Made by a program: the position numbers and the translations under genes. A model generated the notes under the pieces. It was not told where the DNA came from. It searched no databases and saw nothing but the letters and a program-made list of their open reading frames with translations. Positions 23,150 to 34,769 of a stretch of 64,000 nt of DNA are shown here, in pieces. The stretch comes from Callorhinus ursinus (lineage: Eukaryota; Chordata; Mammalia; Carnivora; Otariidae), in the NCBI RefSeq assembly GCF_003265705.1, contig NW_020312867.1:10887228-10951227 (forward strand), written 5' to 3'. Numbering within the stretch: the stretch's first letter is position 1; each line of letters starts with the position of its first letter.

Positions 23150-23690
23150 CATTTAAAACAATTGAGTGAGATAATGTTATTTTGTTCCCTTAAAATTGGG
23201 AGAATTTAGAACACTGCTGGTGGGAGATAGTAAGTTGGTAGAAACCTTTATAAGGGAAGCAACCTGGCAATACACACCAAGAGTCTTAAAATGTTTACGC
23301 TTTTCCTTAATAACTCCATGATTTGGAATCTATGATAAGGAAGCATTCAGAATTATATACAGAGATTTATCGGCAAGGGTGTTCATCACAGTGTTATTTA
23401 TTATATGAAAAAAAAAGAAAAATATTAAAGTCCAGTGATAGGAGATAGAGTGAATAAATTAGGGCATATTCACACAATGAAGTAATATGCATCTATTAAA
23501 AGTATTGCCACAGAATGATTTTACCTGCAGAGGAAAATGTTTCAGTGCATTCTGAAGTAAAAAGGACAAGATTTAACAATCTATACACACTATGGGAGTT
23601 AAAATTGTGGGTGACTACTCTTTTAATATTTTCTTGTGATTTCTACAATGATTTCATTATTTCTATAATCAGAAAAAATGTCACTGAAAA
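23150..23690 (+). mobile_element. L1 (old subfamily) ORF2 end and 3' UTR fragment
   Basis: The text aacactgctggtgggagata, then gcaacctggcaatacacacc and ctccatgatttggaatctat, is the typical L1 region before the ORF2 stop. The stretch tgttatttattatatg, then aaattagggcatattcacac, follows. Many indels are present. Confidence 0.7.
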
Positions 23691-23694
23691 CTCT

Positions 23695-24064
23695 CTTTAA
23701 ACCACCCAGGACCTAATTGAACACAACACACACATCATAATCATGTTACTCTTTTTCATTCATTAAAGTACATCTGGCAAGACCTTTACTTGGCACCAGC
23801 AACTTGGACGTTTTAATTTAAGAGCGCAGTTTATGGCTGAGAACAATAAGGCTTCCAGTCTTTCCAAATTTCACATAAGTTTTCACAAGCTGTCTTTCTC
23901 CATAATTCATTCAGATTAAAAAAATTGTTGCCTGCTAAGATCTCTGGCAGGCTCCGAGGACTATGTGCCAGCCGATGGACGGCAGAACATGCTTTCTGCT
24001 CCCTATTCCCATCCATCCCCCTCAGCTCTGGCAGGCGGCTGAGGGTGGTTTGATGATAAGCCCC
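23695..24064. other. Spacer of the inverted repeat, unassigned part
   Basis: No repeat or gene is recognised between the L1 fragment and the right arm. An 80-codon minus-strand frame (23831-24073) has no recognisable features. Confidence 0.45.
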
Positions 24065-24512
24065 ATCATTCATCGCCTGCCGTTGGCCCTTGGGGAGCCC
24101 TAGCGTGCATCTAGGAATCAGTCAGCATGCTGCTGTCTACCTGCTTTAAAAAAGGCAAGTTCCTGGGGCTCCTGGGTGGCTCGGTCGGGTAAGCGTCCCA
24201 CCCTTGATTTCAGCTCAGCTCATGATCCCAAGGTCATGGAATCGAGCCTCCCAACTGGCTCTGCACGCAGCACGGAGTCACCTGTCTCTCTCCCTCTGCT
24301 CCTCCCCCACTTGTGCAGGCACTCTCTCTCTCAAATAAATAAAATCTTTAAAAAATAAAAAGAATTAGAAAATAAAAGGCAAGCTCCTGTTGATGGTAAA
24401 CTTGAGCCTAATTCTAAAACATAAACTTCCTCACAACATACAAAAGCAGAGCCCTCTCTCTGCATTTTAATATTGTCTTCAGTGTCCTCCCATATCAGCC
24501 TCTCCATGACTG
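24065..24512. repeat. Right arm of a large inverted repeat
   Basis: It pairs with 22358-22803 in opposite orientation; the arms are 446 and 448 bases long by my placement. It includes the inner block ending in tttaaaaaaggcaagttcct, the SINE at 24165-24373 and the outer block down to tctccatgactg. Similarity of the outer block to 26541-26700 continues to about 24545. Confidence 0.8.
24165..24373 (+). mobile_element. SINEC (older subtype), inside the right inverted-repeat arm
   Basis: The head is ggggctcctgggtggctcgg. The TSD is aaaaggcaagttcct at 24150-24164 and aaaaggcaagctcct at 24374-24388. It shares the older ttgatttcagctcag text with the copy at 22528-22704 and occupies the same site in the mirrored arm. 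Confidence 0.92.
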
Positions 24513-24545
24513 TGATGTGCCATAGTAACCAGAGGCATTTCCTTG

Positions 24546-25800
24546 GTGGCAGCCGCCCTTGGTTCCTAGCCACATTTCTGAACATGAGCTCTTCCAAACC
24601 ACTCAGACTCAGGTAAGTAGGCACTCAAGGACACAACCCTGTTCTCCCAACTTCAACCCTCTCTAAACACATGAGCCCCCTCTCCCCTCTATGATTGAGA
24701 GCTCCTCAAAGAGTCATTTTTCTACTGAAGTGGGAACTTCCTAAAGCTTCCCAACAGTGGAGGCATTTCCTGTAGGAAGCACAAGCCTCCTGAACTGGAT
24801 TGGGGTCCCCCAAAGCAGCGGGATACCATCGGTGGGTGGTGGGAGCGCTCTGCTCCGGTATGGGCAGTGAAGGAGGGCATGGTCTACTGGGAATTTCAAA
24901 TGAGTATTAAAAACGAGTAGAAGTTGGTCTGCTTTTTATTATCATGTGAGCTAACCATTCTAAACCATGTAATAAAATTCTTCTTTCCCCAAAAATCTTT
25001 TGTTAGACTGCATTCTAAACAATTAGGATGAGTACTGTGGAGTTTTGATAATGTATATGGAACTTCATATTAATACGTGTTTGTTATGTAGCCTTCCTAA
25101 ACACGATATTCTACATAGAAGGTAATTTGAAGCTCTCCCAGTTGTAGTTAGCCCTGCCAGAAGGCCTCCTATATTCATTTTGAAAGTCAGTTTATAACCT
25201 TCCAGTGCTGTGTGTCTCCATCACCCGGCTTCCCCATATTCCTGCCCTTAACCAGTAGATTCAAAGTAACAATGGTCACACAGGGAATACAAACAAACTT
25301 AGTTAGTTCCAATTCTGTCATTTCATGTGACCGTGAGGAGTCATATTTGCGTTGAAATTGTAAAATAGTATGCCAACTTTGAAATGTACTATTTTTAATA
25401 AGTGCCAATTTCCGTTCACACATGAAATATTTTACCAAAATTCAATAACGTCTTTAAAATTGAAAGGCAGTCTTTTTTTAATGATTTGTTTTTTAAAACT
25501 AAATAACAGATCAAGAAAATAATGGTTATCACTGATCAGTACTAATTATTATTGAAAATAATTTTGTTGCCCAGAGGAGAGTTTGAAAAATAATCTGTTG
25601 GGGATGTCAAGTATTCTGTGTATATAACTGCCCCCATGTCAGGGACTCATGTCCTCCTGTTTTTTTACCAATTAAACGGAAAGCCACTAGCATGCCCCCG
25701 TGCAAAGAATCAAAGAAAAAACAGGCTCTGATTTTTTATACTTAGAAAATTTGGAAATGCTGACCAAATATTCTGTGCCAGGTCATCCTAGGCAGATTAG
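24546..25800. other. Unassigned noncoding sequence
   Basis: No gene or repeat is recognised. The interval 25440-25640 is AT-rich and non-repetitive and might be conserved. An 83-codon minus-strand frame at 25187-25438 shows no domain. Confidence 0.4.
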
Positions 25801-25804
25801 CTTA

Positions 25805-26030
25805 ACTGATAAGTTGAGGAGGTTAATAATGGCACAGATTTTGGAGGATAGACCTGGATGTTAAACCTATTTACTAGTGTTCTGATCTTAGACAAATCAT
25901 GTAATACCGCTAAACCTCAGCTTTCTCATCTGTAAAATGGGGACTTCATTAGTGATGGTATCAGGATCAATAACACTCAGCACAGTGCCTAGCTCTATGT
26001 TCATTAACATTAGCAAACAATATTACCACC
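25805..26030 (+). repeat. MIR element
   Basis: Near-complete MIR: gacctggatgttaaacctat, then cttagacaaatcatgtaata, aacctcagctttctcatctg and taaaatggggacttcattag. The 3' part gcacagtgcctagctctatg also fits. Confidence 0.88.
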
Positions 26031-26035
26031 ACCAC

Positions 26036-26095
26036 TAGTAGTAGTAGTAGTAGTAGTAACTACTACTACTACTACTAATAATAATAATAATAATG
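26036..26095. repeat. (TAG)n/(TAC)n/(TAA)n compound microsatellite forming a hairpin
   Basis: Seven TAG-type units are followed by about six TAC-type units and then TAA units. The text at 26041-26058 can pair with 26061-26078 (17 of 18 bases) around a two-base loop. It lies directly after the MIR. Confidence 0.95.
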
Positions 26096-26540
26096 GGGAG
26101 AAGGGGGAAGAGGAGGAAAAGGAGAAATGCACACATAAATTTTTTTTTTTTAAATAACCAGTGTCAATGAAATTAGTCTTAAGTTTCTCCCACTTAGAAA
26201 ATTTTTTGTTTTCTAATCCTGGATGTATACTACACCTCTAATTAATAACTACTGCAGTTTATTTAATTTGCCATTATATGATATGATTTATGAGTAATAG
26301 TGATGCTATGAAATATAATTTACAAATTCTAATACCTCTTGATTTCTAATATCCCATGGTTGAAAATCAGCATGTGTCTTAATGGTATTAAAGCGTCATA
26401 GAATTACAAAGTCAACTCCCTGGGCATCCCGTAGTCCCTTGTGGCAAAGATCCATCAGTGAGCTGAACTAATGCAGGGAAGCCAGAGCCCCCTCACATAC
26501 AAAGATCAGGAGATTTATCAGCCTCAGAACAGGCTATGCT

Positions 26541-26700
26541 ACAACTTGAGCCTAATTCAAAGACATAACATTTCTCCAAAACTTGCAGAAGCCGGGCTTT
26601 TTCTCTGCATTTTAATATTATCTCCAATGTCCTCCAAAGTCAACGTGCCCACGACTGTGATAGTCTACATGCACCATGATAACCAGAGCCATTTCCTTTC
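26541..26700 (+). repeat. Third copy of the inverted-repeat outer sequence
   Basis: The text acttgagcctaattcaaaga, then tctctgcattttaatattat and ccacgactgtgatagtctac, runs parallel to 24400-24545, in the same orientation as the right arm. It has no SINE. It may mark a repeat family I cannot name, or a local duplication. Confidence 0.65.
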
Positions 26701-26704
26701 CCTG

Positions 26705-28740
26705 GATTCCTGGCACCACTCCCATAGTCCTTCTGGGCCACTCACCCATCTTTTCTTCCTGGCCCCTCACCTCTAAAGCTTTATCAATATCTGACATCTG
26801 TTATCAAAATTCCATGCGCACAGATGTTTATACACCTATGAGCAGGGTGACCACACACTGCAGTTTGCCTGGGACAGTTCCGTCCAAGATAGTTATTAAC
26901 AGTGCCCCCTTTTTGTCTCCAAAGCAAACTTCTTTGAACAGGAAATTACATATGGACCTATCTATAGAGGAAAGGAAATCTATGTCCTTAATTTTCATGA
27001 AGGATCGCCTATATCCCTATCCCTAAATATGCTCCAGGAAGTTAAAAAAAAAAAAAAAAAGAATTAAGATATAAAAGAATTCTCCATCATAAAAATTTCT
27101 AAGTTGAGAAAACAAAAAGATCAAAGCAAGAGTGATAAGACTTGGTGGACCATACAGTTCCAAAGTAGGATACAGACTTCTGATCCGGGCTTTTAGCAGT
27201 TAACAAAAACTGACTGGATTTTTGAGGCAGCTTCCTGGCGGTGGTAGGAGGGAGCGGAGGTACAGCCTCTTCCTTCCTGGGATGGTTCCTGATGCTGACA
27301 CTCCAGCTTTTGGTTTGAGAGAGATCTGAGTTGGATCTACTCCCCAGCAAGCAAAAGTCTTAGCCTTTCCAGAACCATCTTCCAGTTTTGCTTGGATCCT
27401 TAGAGCACAAAGACGCTGCCAGTTCTGGCTATAGGGAGGTGTCCCGATTCTCCCAAGTGTCTCCAAACTGAGTTGCATGTCAGCTGGGCTCTGCCTCTTC
27501 CCCGGCACCTCCAGAGCCTGAGTTGTCTCCTGGGTTCAGATTGCTCTGCATAGACCATCACGTTGGCCCTCTTTGTCCTTGCTGGGATGTTCAATGTCAC
27601 ACTTCTTCACTACATCCATGTTCCACAATATCCCTGGAGAGACTCTGTGATATGAGGTAAATGCATTTTAAAAACTTCCCTTTTAGAGACTGACAATAAA
27701 TAATCACTTGTAAAAATGTCTAGGAAGAACTACAACCAAGAAGTATGCTTAAGGGTTAGCCAGCGTTTCTCATAATTTATGACAATGGACTCCCCTTTTT
27801 TTCTGCAATATCTAATATCCCCAATATTACACTTGGGGAAATTCTGCCCTAATTTCTCTCTTTTTAATTAGGTTTGGTTAAAATTGAATCACTATCCAGC
27901 TGCTAAGGCGGTTTCTAGCTGCTGATGAAACCAGAGTTCTCTTAATCTTTTATTCTAAACTCATATTAATCAGGAGCGCCATGTGGCCTGGACCTGGACT
28001 CCATCTTTCCCTGGAATCCATCTACTAGTGTCCCAGTAGCTGTCTCCCATGGCCAGACTCCCCATATCTTCATTCTCTGTCCTGAAAAGGTTTGGGCTGG
28101 TGGTGGGATGAGCCCCAAGACAGGAAAACACTCCTCCAGAGTGGAGGAGGCCTTCGGGGCCTGGAGGAGACAGAATCCAGTTGTGAAAGCAGAGGATAAT
28201 TTATAGAGGAGAGGTAGGTAGTCCATTGCTGTTGTTTATTACTTACACCCTAGGCCTGTAATTATGGCAATAGGCAGTACGTGGTGCTCCCAATTCGGAA
28301 AACATCCATCAGCAGTAGGGCTCCAGTAACTCAAAGGAGTGGAGAACGTGTGGACCCTGAGAACCCAGAAGGTCACAGCTGTGTGAATCTGAGAACAGAA
28401 CAGGACTTAGGCAGGGAAAGAAGATGAGAACAGAACAGACCCTGTAGCGAAATTGCTTGAGGTTGAACTTCTGAATCCCTGAACTAGTGCTATAGGGCTC
28501 TCTAAGTCTTACTAGAATGGGAAAAAAAAAAAAAAGACTGGCCCTGAGGGGTCTGAGCAAGCCTGGGCCTAAGGTTGAGTCAATGGGCTCACCTATGAGA
28601 ATTAAAAACTTACAGTGACACAAAGAGATTACAACTTTAAAGCCTCCATGTCTTTCTAGAAAAACTCCCCAAATCCCATTTCCCTCCGAGATACTCGCTT
28701 TCTCCCCAATATTAAGAAGGGGTCATCCTTCACTTTACAG
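26705..28740. other. Unassigned noncoding sequence
   Basis: No gene is recognised. An A-run of about 18 lies at 27043-27060. Frames of about 100 codons on the minus strand (27099-27600 and 28309-28623) overlap in different frames and have no domain features. Confidence 0.4.
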
Positions 28741-28747
28741 GGGCTAT

Positions 28748-29225
28748 CAGTTATCTGTTGCCATAATAACGCTGCATTAAAAAACAAAACAAAGCAAAAA
28801 ACAGCCACACCATGTCAGTGGCATTGCACAGGAAGCTTTCATCACTTCTGTGTTTGGGGCCAGCTCGGCACTCTGCTGGTCTGGGCAGGGCTCCCTCGTG
28901 ACCTGGGGCTGGCTGACTGTCGGCTGGTAAAGGCCGGCCTCGGCTAGGACGACTGGGCCAAGTATCTCTGCCCCGTGCAGGGCTTCTCGAGGTCTAGGCT
29001 CAAAATCGTCACACGGTCACTTTGGCAACTCTCTGGTGGCCAAGGTAAGCCACGTGGTTGAGTCCATATCCAAATGGTGAGGAAATAGACTCCACCTGTT
29101 TAGTGAGAGAAACTGAAAAGTTATTGGCAAAAAGCGTAGCCATGGGAGAGAGGGGAAGAATTGGGGCCGTGAATGAATTACATTATCAGGGGCAATATGC
29201 CCCCCCCCCATTGTTAAAGATTAAC
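28748..29225 (-). mobile_element. MaLR (MLT1-type) LTR, minus strand
   Basis: Reading the plus strand, cagttatctgttgccataat, then ggcagggctccctcgtgacc, ggggctggctgactgtcggc and ggaaatagactccacctgtt is the reverse complement of an MLT1-type LTR. Its end agrees with the text taaagattaacc near 29220. The family is inferred from memory. Confidence 0.6.
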
Positions 29226-29244
29226 CAGAGCCTTCAGTCTACAA

Positions 29245-29910
29245 CTAGAGATAATGGTTAATGTGTAAATACTGTGTGGCCATGGAGAATGCAGAGCTGG
29301 TAAATGGGAAATAGACACTGTAGGAGGAACATTCTGTTAGGTGTGGGGTTCCCATGTGTCCCTCAGACCCATCCAGGGAACGGGAGGGGAAAGAGCAGTG
29401 TTTCTCCCCAGCACATACCCAATAAGAGATGTCTGCAATCTGAGAAGTGCAATTCTGAGCGCCACAATTCAGCATGGGGATTCCATGAGGTTGCCGGGGC
29501 CCTGAGAGTGATCTGCATCTCCTCCCGAGGCTGGGAGAGAGTAAGGCTGTGCCTAGCCTGTCCAGAAATGGCCCCTGCTTCTCCCAGCTCCTCGCCTTGG
29601 GTTTCTTCTGCCCTCTGAGCTGCCTCCCCCGGGGCTGCACTGGCTGATCCGGAAGCATCCTGGGCCGTCCTGTTCCAAGCGCAGCCTGCAGGGGTCCACG
29701 GCATCCAGCTGAGCCGTTCCCAGGAGGCGATGGCTTCCTTTCCTCCACCGGTTTGGACAGCAGATCCTCACACAGCAGGGCCATGGCTAGAAGGCGACTG
29801 GCTGAGATAACAGCTTTAGGAGTTAAACAAACATATGGTGAAAGACCTTGCTTGTCTTCAGGAGGCACTTCTTCGGTTTCTACTTGTTCTTCGGCCAGCT
29901 CCTTGGGCAA
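29245..29910 (-). other. Longest open frame (221 codons), product unknown
   Basis: An uninterrupted minus-strand frame runs from ATG at 29910 to a stop near 29245. The first half is charged and proline-rich (starts MPKELAEEQVETEEVPPED), the second half serine- and cysteine-rich. I see no domain, signal peptide, membrane segment or zinc-binding pattern. Codons 60-150 lie in GC-rich DNA where chance frames are common, and another frame (29363-29704) overlaps it on the same strand. I infer a chance frame, but a lineage-specific exon or an eroded retrocopy cannot be excluded. Confidence 0.2.
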
Positions 29911-30665
29911 TGGTTATGATTGCTCTGGTGCATTTTCAAGGGATGCTAGTAAGACTCCAAAGGAGTGAAAAGCAGGAGTGTGCCTGGCGCTGGTGATAGA
30001 AGGATGCGAGGGGACGCTATGCTCTGGGCGCCTCAGCGCTGACGCCACTCACGCCCCAGGGGAGGAGGCCCAAGAACGAGAACATCTGGGAGCCACTGGG
30101 CAGCAAAATAAAAATGTCATCACACTGTATGGATGGACTACCGAAAGGGGCAGGGTGAGGGAGTGCAGATGAGAGACTCACTAGGGAAGGCTTGCAACAG
30201 TGACAGCCTGCTGTCACCACCCACACACGATTGTCCCGGCACCGACGGCAAGTGTAAAGACATGTACAACAGCCCCCGCTAATAAACAGATTTAGCGCTA
30301 GAACATTTATCTTCTAAGCCTCCTCTCTATTCATATGGTAATTACCAAATAGGAAAATAAATATGTTCCTTGGAGGAGACTATCTCCACGCTTCCATCAC
30401 ACGTTCATATGTGCATTCATTTAAGCCTACTGGATTGTCAATGCTTGCAGCTGATGGTACTCATTCCCATTTCAGCAGATCTACTGAGAATCATTTCCGT
30501 TGGGAATTGTGAATAATGACTTGGAACACATCTGAGAAAACAGCACCGATAGCCATAGAAGGGACAAAACCCTGGGGACATAGGGACAGTGGTAGTTACA
30601 AAAAGGAGCCAGTGTTTCCCCAAGATGACCTGTAGAGGTGAGAGACAGGTCTCCAGGCCGACCAA
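29911..30665. other. Unassigned noncoding sequence
   Basis: No gene or repeat is recognised. The part at 30230-30440 is AT-rich with motifs such as catatggtaattaccaaat and may be conserved noncoding DNA. Confidence 0.4.
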
Positions 30666-30669
30666 GAAG

Positions 30670-30902
30670 CACTTATTGTAGAGCAGTACTGTTCCATAGA
30701 ACTTTCTGCAGTGACTGGAAATGCTCTCTGCCCACACTGCTCAATAGGGCAGCCATTAGCCATATGTGGCCATTGAGCACTTTTAATGTGGCCCGTGCCA
30801 CTGAGAAATGAAATGATGAACCTTTATACAGTTTCAATTAATTTATATTTAAATGCCCATGTGTGGCTAGTGGCTACCACATTGGACAACGTAGTTCCAG
30901 AG
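30670..30902 (+). mobile_element. hAT-Charlie-type DNA transposon fossil
   Basis: The text gtactgttccatagaacttt, then agccattagccatatgtggc and cattgagcacttttaatgtg, with an end gtggctaccacattggacaa, is a common short hAT-type element. The ends form the expected imperfect inverted repeats (cagtactgtt with gacaacgtagt). The exact MER name is uncertain. Confidence 0.75.
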
Positions 30903-30904
30903 TC

Positions 30905-32185
30905 TTGCTTTCTCTACTAAATTGTATTTTGTTCTGTCTCATTCATCAGGGTTTCCTGTGTCCACTTAAGCTGCTTGGTGTGCTTGGCTGTGTTCCTCTT
31001 CCCCTGTGGTAGGAGCTCAGGAATGCAGGGTGTATGGAACAGTCCCTTAGGGGGCAGCCAGCCTGAGCGGCTACACCTCAGCACGGGAAAAGCTGGGACC
31101 ACGCATGTGGGTGCCTGTAGGCCAAGGTAGTTGCACTCCTGGTGCAGAGGGAAGAGAGAAGCCGAAAGAAATATTTCTAGATTTTTGGAGTCTGTCCTCA
31201 TTGGCGTGTGTCCTTTACAGAAAGAAAAAAGTGTTGGACTTTTGAATAAGGAGTTAGGAGGCGTTCCTAAGTGTGTTATCCCTATAGCCAGAGGAGAGGA
31301 AAAGGACAGATGAAGAGCAAGGGCAATCAGAGGAGCTAGACAAAGCCTTTCAAAACAGGACGGGTCAGAAACGCTGTTCTCTCCCATGACTTTCTACTCT
31401 AAAAGAAGTGACCCCCTAGCTTCAAGATGATTATTGTGCAATTATGCATAATGTGCTTTTGATTAAGTATCAAAACAAAACAATGGAATTGCAGAAAAAC
31501 TTGGTCACTGCCTGAGGTGAATTCTAGGGTTCCTGGACTTATGTCTCCAATGAAGACATGGCCGGTATTCCCATGCGAAAACCCTATTGGAGGGGGGGAG
31601 GGGGGGCTGTGGAAACAATTCCTATCACTCAATAAATACCCCAGGAAGGGACACACGTAGGAGTGGGAGATGAGGAAAGGAAACTGACGCATGGAATGAA
31701 ATAATGACTCTCAGATGGATCCCCCATGTTGTGATGGTTCCATGGTGTCATCCAGAGGCGTTTAATTAGTACCTGCTGAGGATGTATTTGTGCGGCAGCT
31801 GGTGACGGCGGTGGGAGTTGTGCATGAGACCTAGGGCTAAGGCCATGGGCAACAGGGCTTGAGAGAGACACAGGTATGGAAACAGTGTCCCTTGGATCCT
31901 TATTCATTCCTCCAGAACAATGCTGATTTCAGCATGGTTCCAAGAAGCACCCCAACTCCATCTCCAATCAATCTCAATCCAGTCACAAACTTCTTTAAAC
32001 AGATCAATATTTTATTTCTAAATAACTTCCTGAGTTTAGTATATGATAGGGCTCTTCTTCTTTGTTTGTGATAGGGAAGAAGAGTTGCTAACATCGGTTG
32101 TTCATTTAGAAGAGAGAGAGAGAAGTTTTGGACTCCTACCTTATCTCACTGTCAGAGTTTAGCCAATTGTAAAGTTAGGGGAATA
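30905..32185. other. Unassigned noncoding sequence
   Basis: No gene is recognised. A G-rich text at 31589-31608 could form a quadruplex. A 156-codon minus-strand frame at 30917-31387 starts just past the hAT fossil; it is leucine- and serine-rich but shows no domain. Confidence 0.4.
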
Positions 32186-32189
32186 GTCT

Positions 32190-32610
32190 ACACAAGATCA
32201 CCCTCCGTTCTGATAGCAGTCGTGGATGTGGGGGGTTCCCCCAATCATCCTCACTTTATCGTTTGCCAAGAACTCATTGAAAGCTATTATACCTATGGTT
32301 ACAGTTTATTCCAAGGAAAGGGAACAGATTAAAATCAGCTACGGGAAGAAGCCCATAGGTGGGATCTGGGGGGTGTAGCAAATGCAGAGTATCTCTTGGT
32401 CTCACCCCTGGGAGTCAGGATGCATTACTTCCCTGGTATCGATGTGTTGACAATATGCACAGACTATGGCCAACCAGGGAAGCTCACTCAAGCCTTGATG
32501 CTGGGGTTTTTATTGGGGCGCCATAACACAGGCACGATTAAGTGATTGATTGATACCACATGACCCAGAGCCCTTACCCTAAATCATATTGTTTGTTTTT
32601 CTGGTTGCTC
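32190..32610 (-). mobile_element. ERVL-type LTR, minus strand
   Basis: On the minus strand it holds gcttgagtgagcttccctgg, then tgattttaatctgttccctt, then a poly-A signal in ttggaataaactgtaaccat, followed by agctttcaatgagttcttgg. This is the usual order of one ERVL-type LTR group. The ends are approximate and there are no internal genes. Confidence 0.65.
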
Positions 32611-32819
32611 AGCCCCTACTATAAATTATACAGTTAGACTCTCCAGTCTGACAGCAGGCTCCCAGGCAAACCCAGGCACTCCTATCACGCATGACATTTC
32701 AAGGACTTTGGGGTTAGTTCCCGGAATCTGAGATTCAAGTCCGGACCCCTTCGGAGGCAAGGTTAAATTCTTTACTCCACACACACAGGTAACAACAAAT
32801 TGCAGGTGGCCTGAAGATC

Positions 32820-33545
32820 TAAATACAGAACAAGTTAAAGAACCAGAATAAAATATAAGTGAAAGTTTTATCATCCTGGAGTGGAGAAGTTCCTCTTAAA
32901 ACAGAAAACTTTTGAACTAAAGACACCACAAACAAATGAAAAGATAATTGAATTAGAGAACACATTCACACTGTATGTAACAGTCAACAAATCAACATAA
33001 ACAAATAGTACATTAGAAAAATGGACATAAACTACAAGGAACAGAAGATTAACAGAAGTAAGTATATCCTACAGATGAGCATGTAGATTGGCATAAGCTT
33101 TTGGGGTGACAGTTTATTTAGAGACATTAAAGTGTAAAATTTTAAATGACATTTTACCTCTAGAAATATGGTTATAGAAATTGCACACAAGCTCAGAAAC
33201 GTGTATGTACACACACACACACACACACATACATATTTGCAATAAGGAGACAGGAAACACTCACTCTCTCACCCATATAAACAAATACTGTGCTATGTAG
33301 TCAATACAGTGATGACATGGAAAGGAGTCCATGAGACATTCGTTAAACAGACAAGTTGCAAAAGAATATTCATAGCCTGATACTGTTTTTTAATCTATAA
33401 AAAGTATGTAAATATGTGTAATTTGTACATGTATAACAATGAATGCCCACATATATATTGTATGTATGTGCAGGAAAAACAAAGACTTATAAGTAGTTAC
33501 CCCAAAATGAAAATGGAAGGATAACTTTTTACTTTTCTCTTATAT
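32820..33545 (+). mobile_element. L1 (old subfamily) ORF2 end and 3' UTR fragment
   Basis: The A-rich text around 32880-33010 (acttttgaactaaagacacc, then caacaaatcaacataaacaa) resembles decayed L1 ORF2. The later part (atattcatagcctgatactg, then taaaaagtatgtaaatatgt) is a 3' UTR type. A (CA)n run at 33209-33229 sits inside. Confidence 0.55.
33209..33229. repeat. (CA)n microsatellite
   Basis: About ten AC units inside the L1 fragment. Confidence 0.9.
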
Positions 33546-33559
33546 CGTATAATTTTATT

Positions 33560-34220
33560 TGAATTTGCTTCAGCAAGCATAGGTACATGTGTGAATTTGG
33601 TAATTAAACACACACGTGTACAGCAGTTTTGTGCTTATGTGGACCTGTCTACACTGGATCTTCTTCCCAGATTCCCCTTCTCTGTATGATTCTGGGTGAT
33701 TCTGGGTTAGAGCTGGCTGAAAGAGAAGTTTGCAGGAGATGTGGAAAGAAGTACATCAGCAACCTTTATTCTCTGAAATCCGCTGTGGTTAGATAGAGTG
33801 ACAGACAACAAGGAAGGGGCGGGTTCTACATTGTCTCCCCTGCCCAGCATCCCGCAATTCTTCTCCTCTGGTCCTCCTCTGGTTACCAACAGCAGCCCTG
33901 GACCATCCTTTGGGATCCGCCTCTGGATTCCCCCTCTTGACTACAATCTCAGAGGTGGTAGCTGTGAGAGGTGGTAGCCTTGCCTAGACTCACCACCTCC
34001 CCTTTGCAACCCCACTAGGGCAGGCGGGGTGCCTGCCTGGCTTCCCCAAGTCCCCTGCAAACTCCAACATGTCCTCCCACTCCAGCGCTCCAGGAGGGCT
34101 GGTGAAAGACTTTTCTCTTGTTTTCCAGGTCCCCTTCCTGGACCTTTACCTCCCAAGTCCTTCCCACCTTTGTGTAGGTTTGATTCCCACATAAATCCCT
34201 TATTTCATAACACTCATAGT
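33560..34220 (+). repeat. Ancient interspersed repeat, family uncertain
   Basis: The flow from gctggctgaaagagaag near 33710, through ggtggtagccttgcctagac, to cacataaatcccttatttca resembles an old mammalian LTR or L1-related repeat I have seen elsewhere but cannot name. No coding sequence is recognised. Confidence 0.3.
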
Positions 34221-34254
34221 GGTTCTGCTAACTGATGTCGCATATCCATATACT

Positions 34255-34350
34255 ATATGTATGTGTAAGAGTATGTGTACATGTAACACGTGTACGTGTG
34301 TGTGCATGTGTACATGTGTGTGCATATGTGTGTATGTGTCTGTGTGTATT
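34255..34350. repeat. Imperfect (TG)n/(TATG)n tract
   Basis: GT- and ATGT-rich text about 95 bases long with interruptions. Minus-strand translation gives only a His/Thr-rich artefact. Confidence 0.85.
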
Positions 34351-34769
34351 TGTCATACAGAACATGAGGAGAGTTTTCTGATGGGAAAACTGAGTTTCAG
34401 TTTTCCCCTTGGAGTCTCTCATGCTGTCAGCCCGCTGCCCCCAGCCCTGGGACGTCCCCCTGTCACGGCGTGGCCCACTTGGGAACAAAACTCCCCTCCT
34501 CCCAGTCCTCCCTTCATAGCTAAGAGAGCCGGAAGCGTGAAAAAATGCTAAATCCTAAGGGAAATTAGCAGAATACTCACAGAATCAAAACAAGAAAATT
34601 TCCACAAACAGCTGGGATTCTACCAGAGCTAACTTGATTTTAGGGAATCTTGGGTTCTGTCACACATCCTGGATTTGGTGGATGTCATCTTTTAATCCCT
34701 TTCCTAGAAATTGTTCCTTTGACTTTTAGACCCATTGGAATCCCAGTGGAAAAAAAAGTGAAGAGGAGG

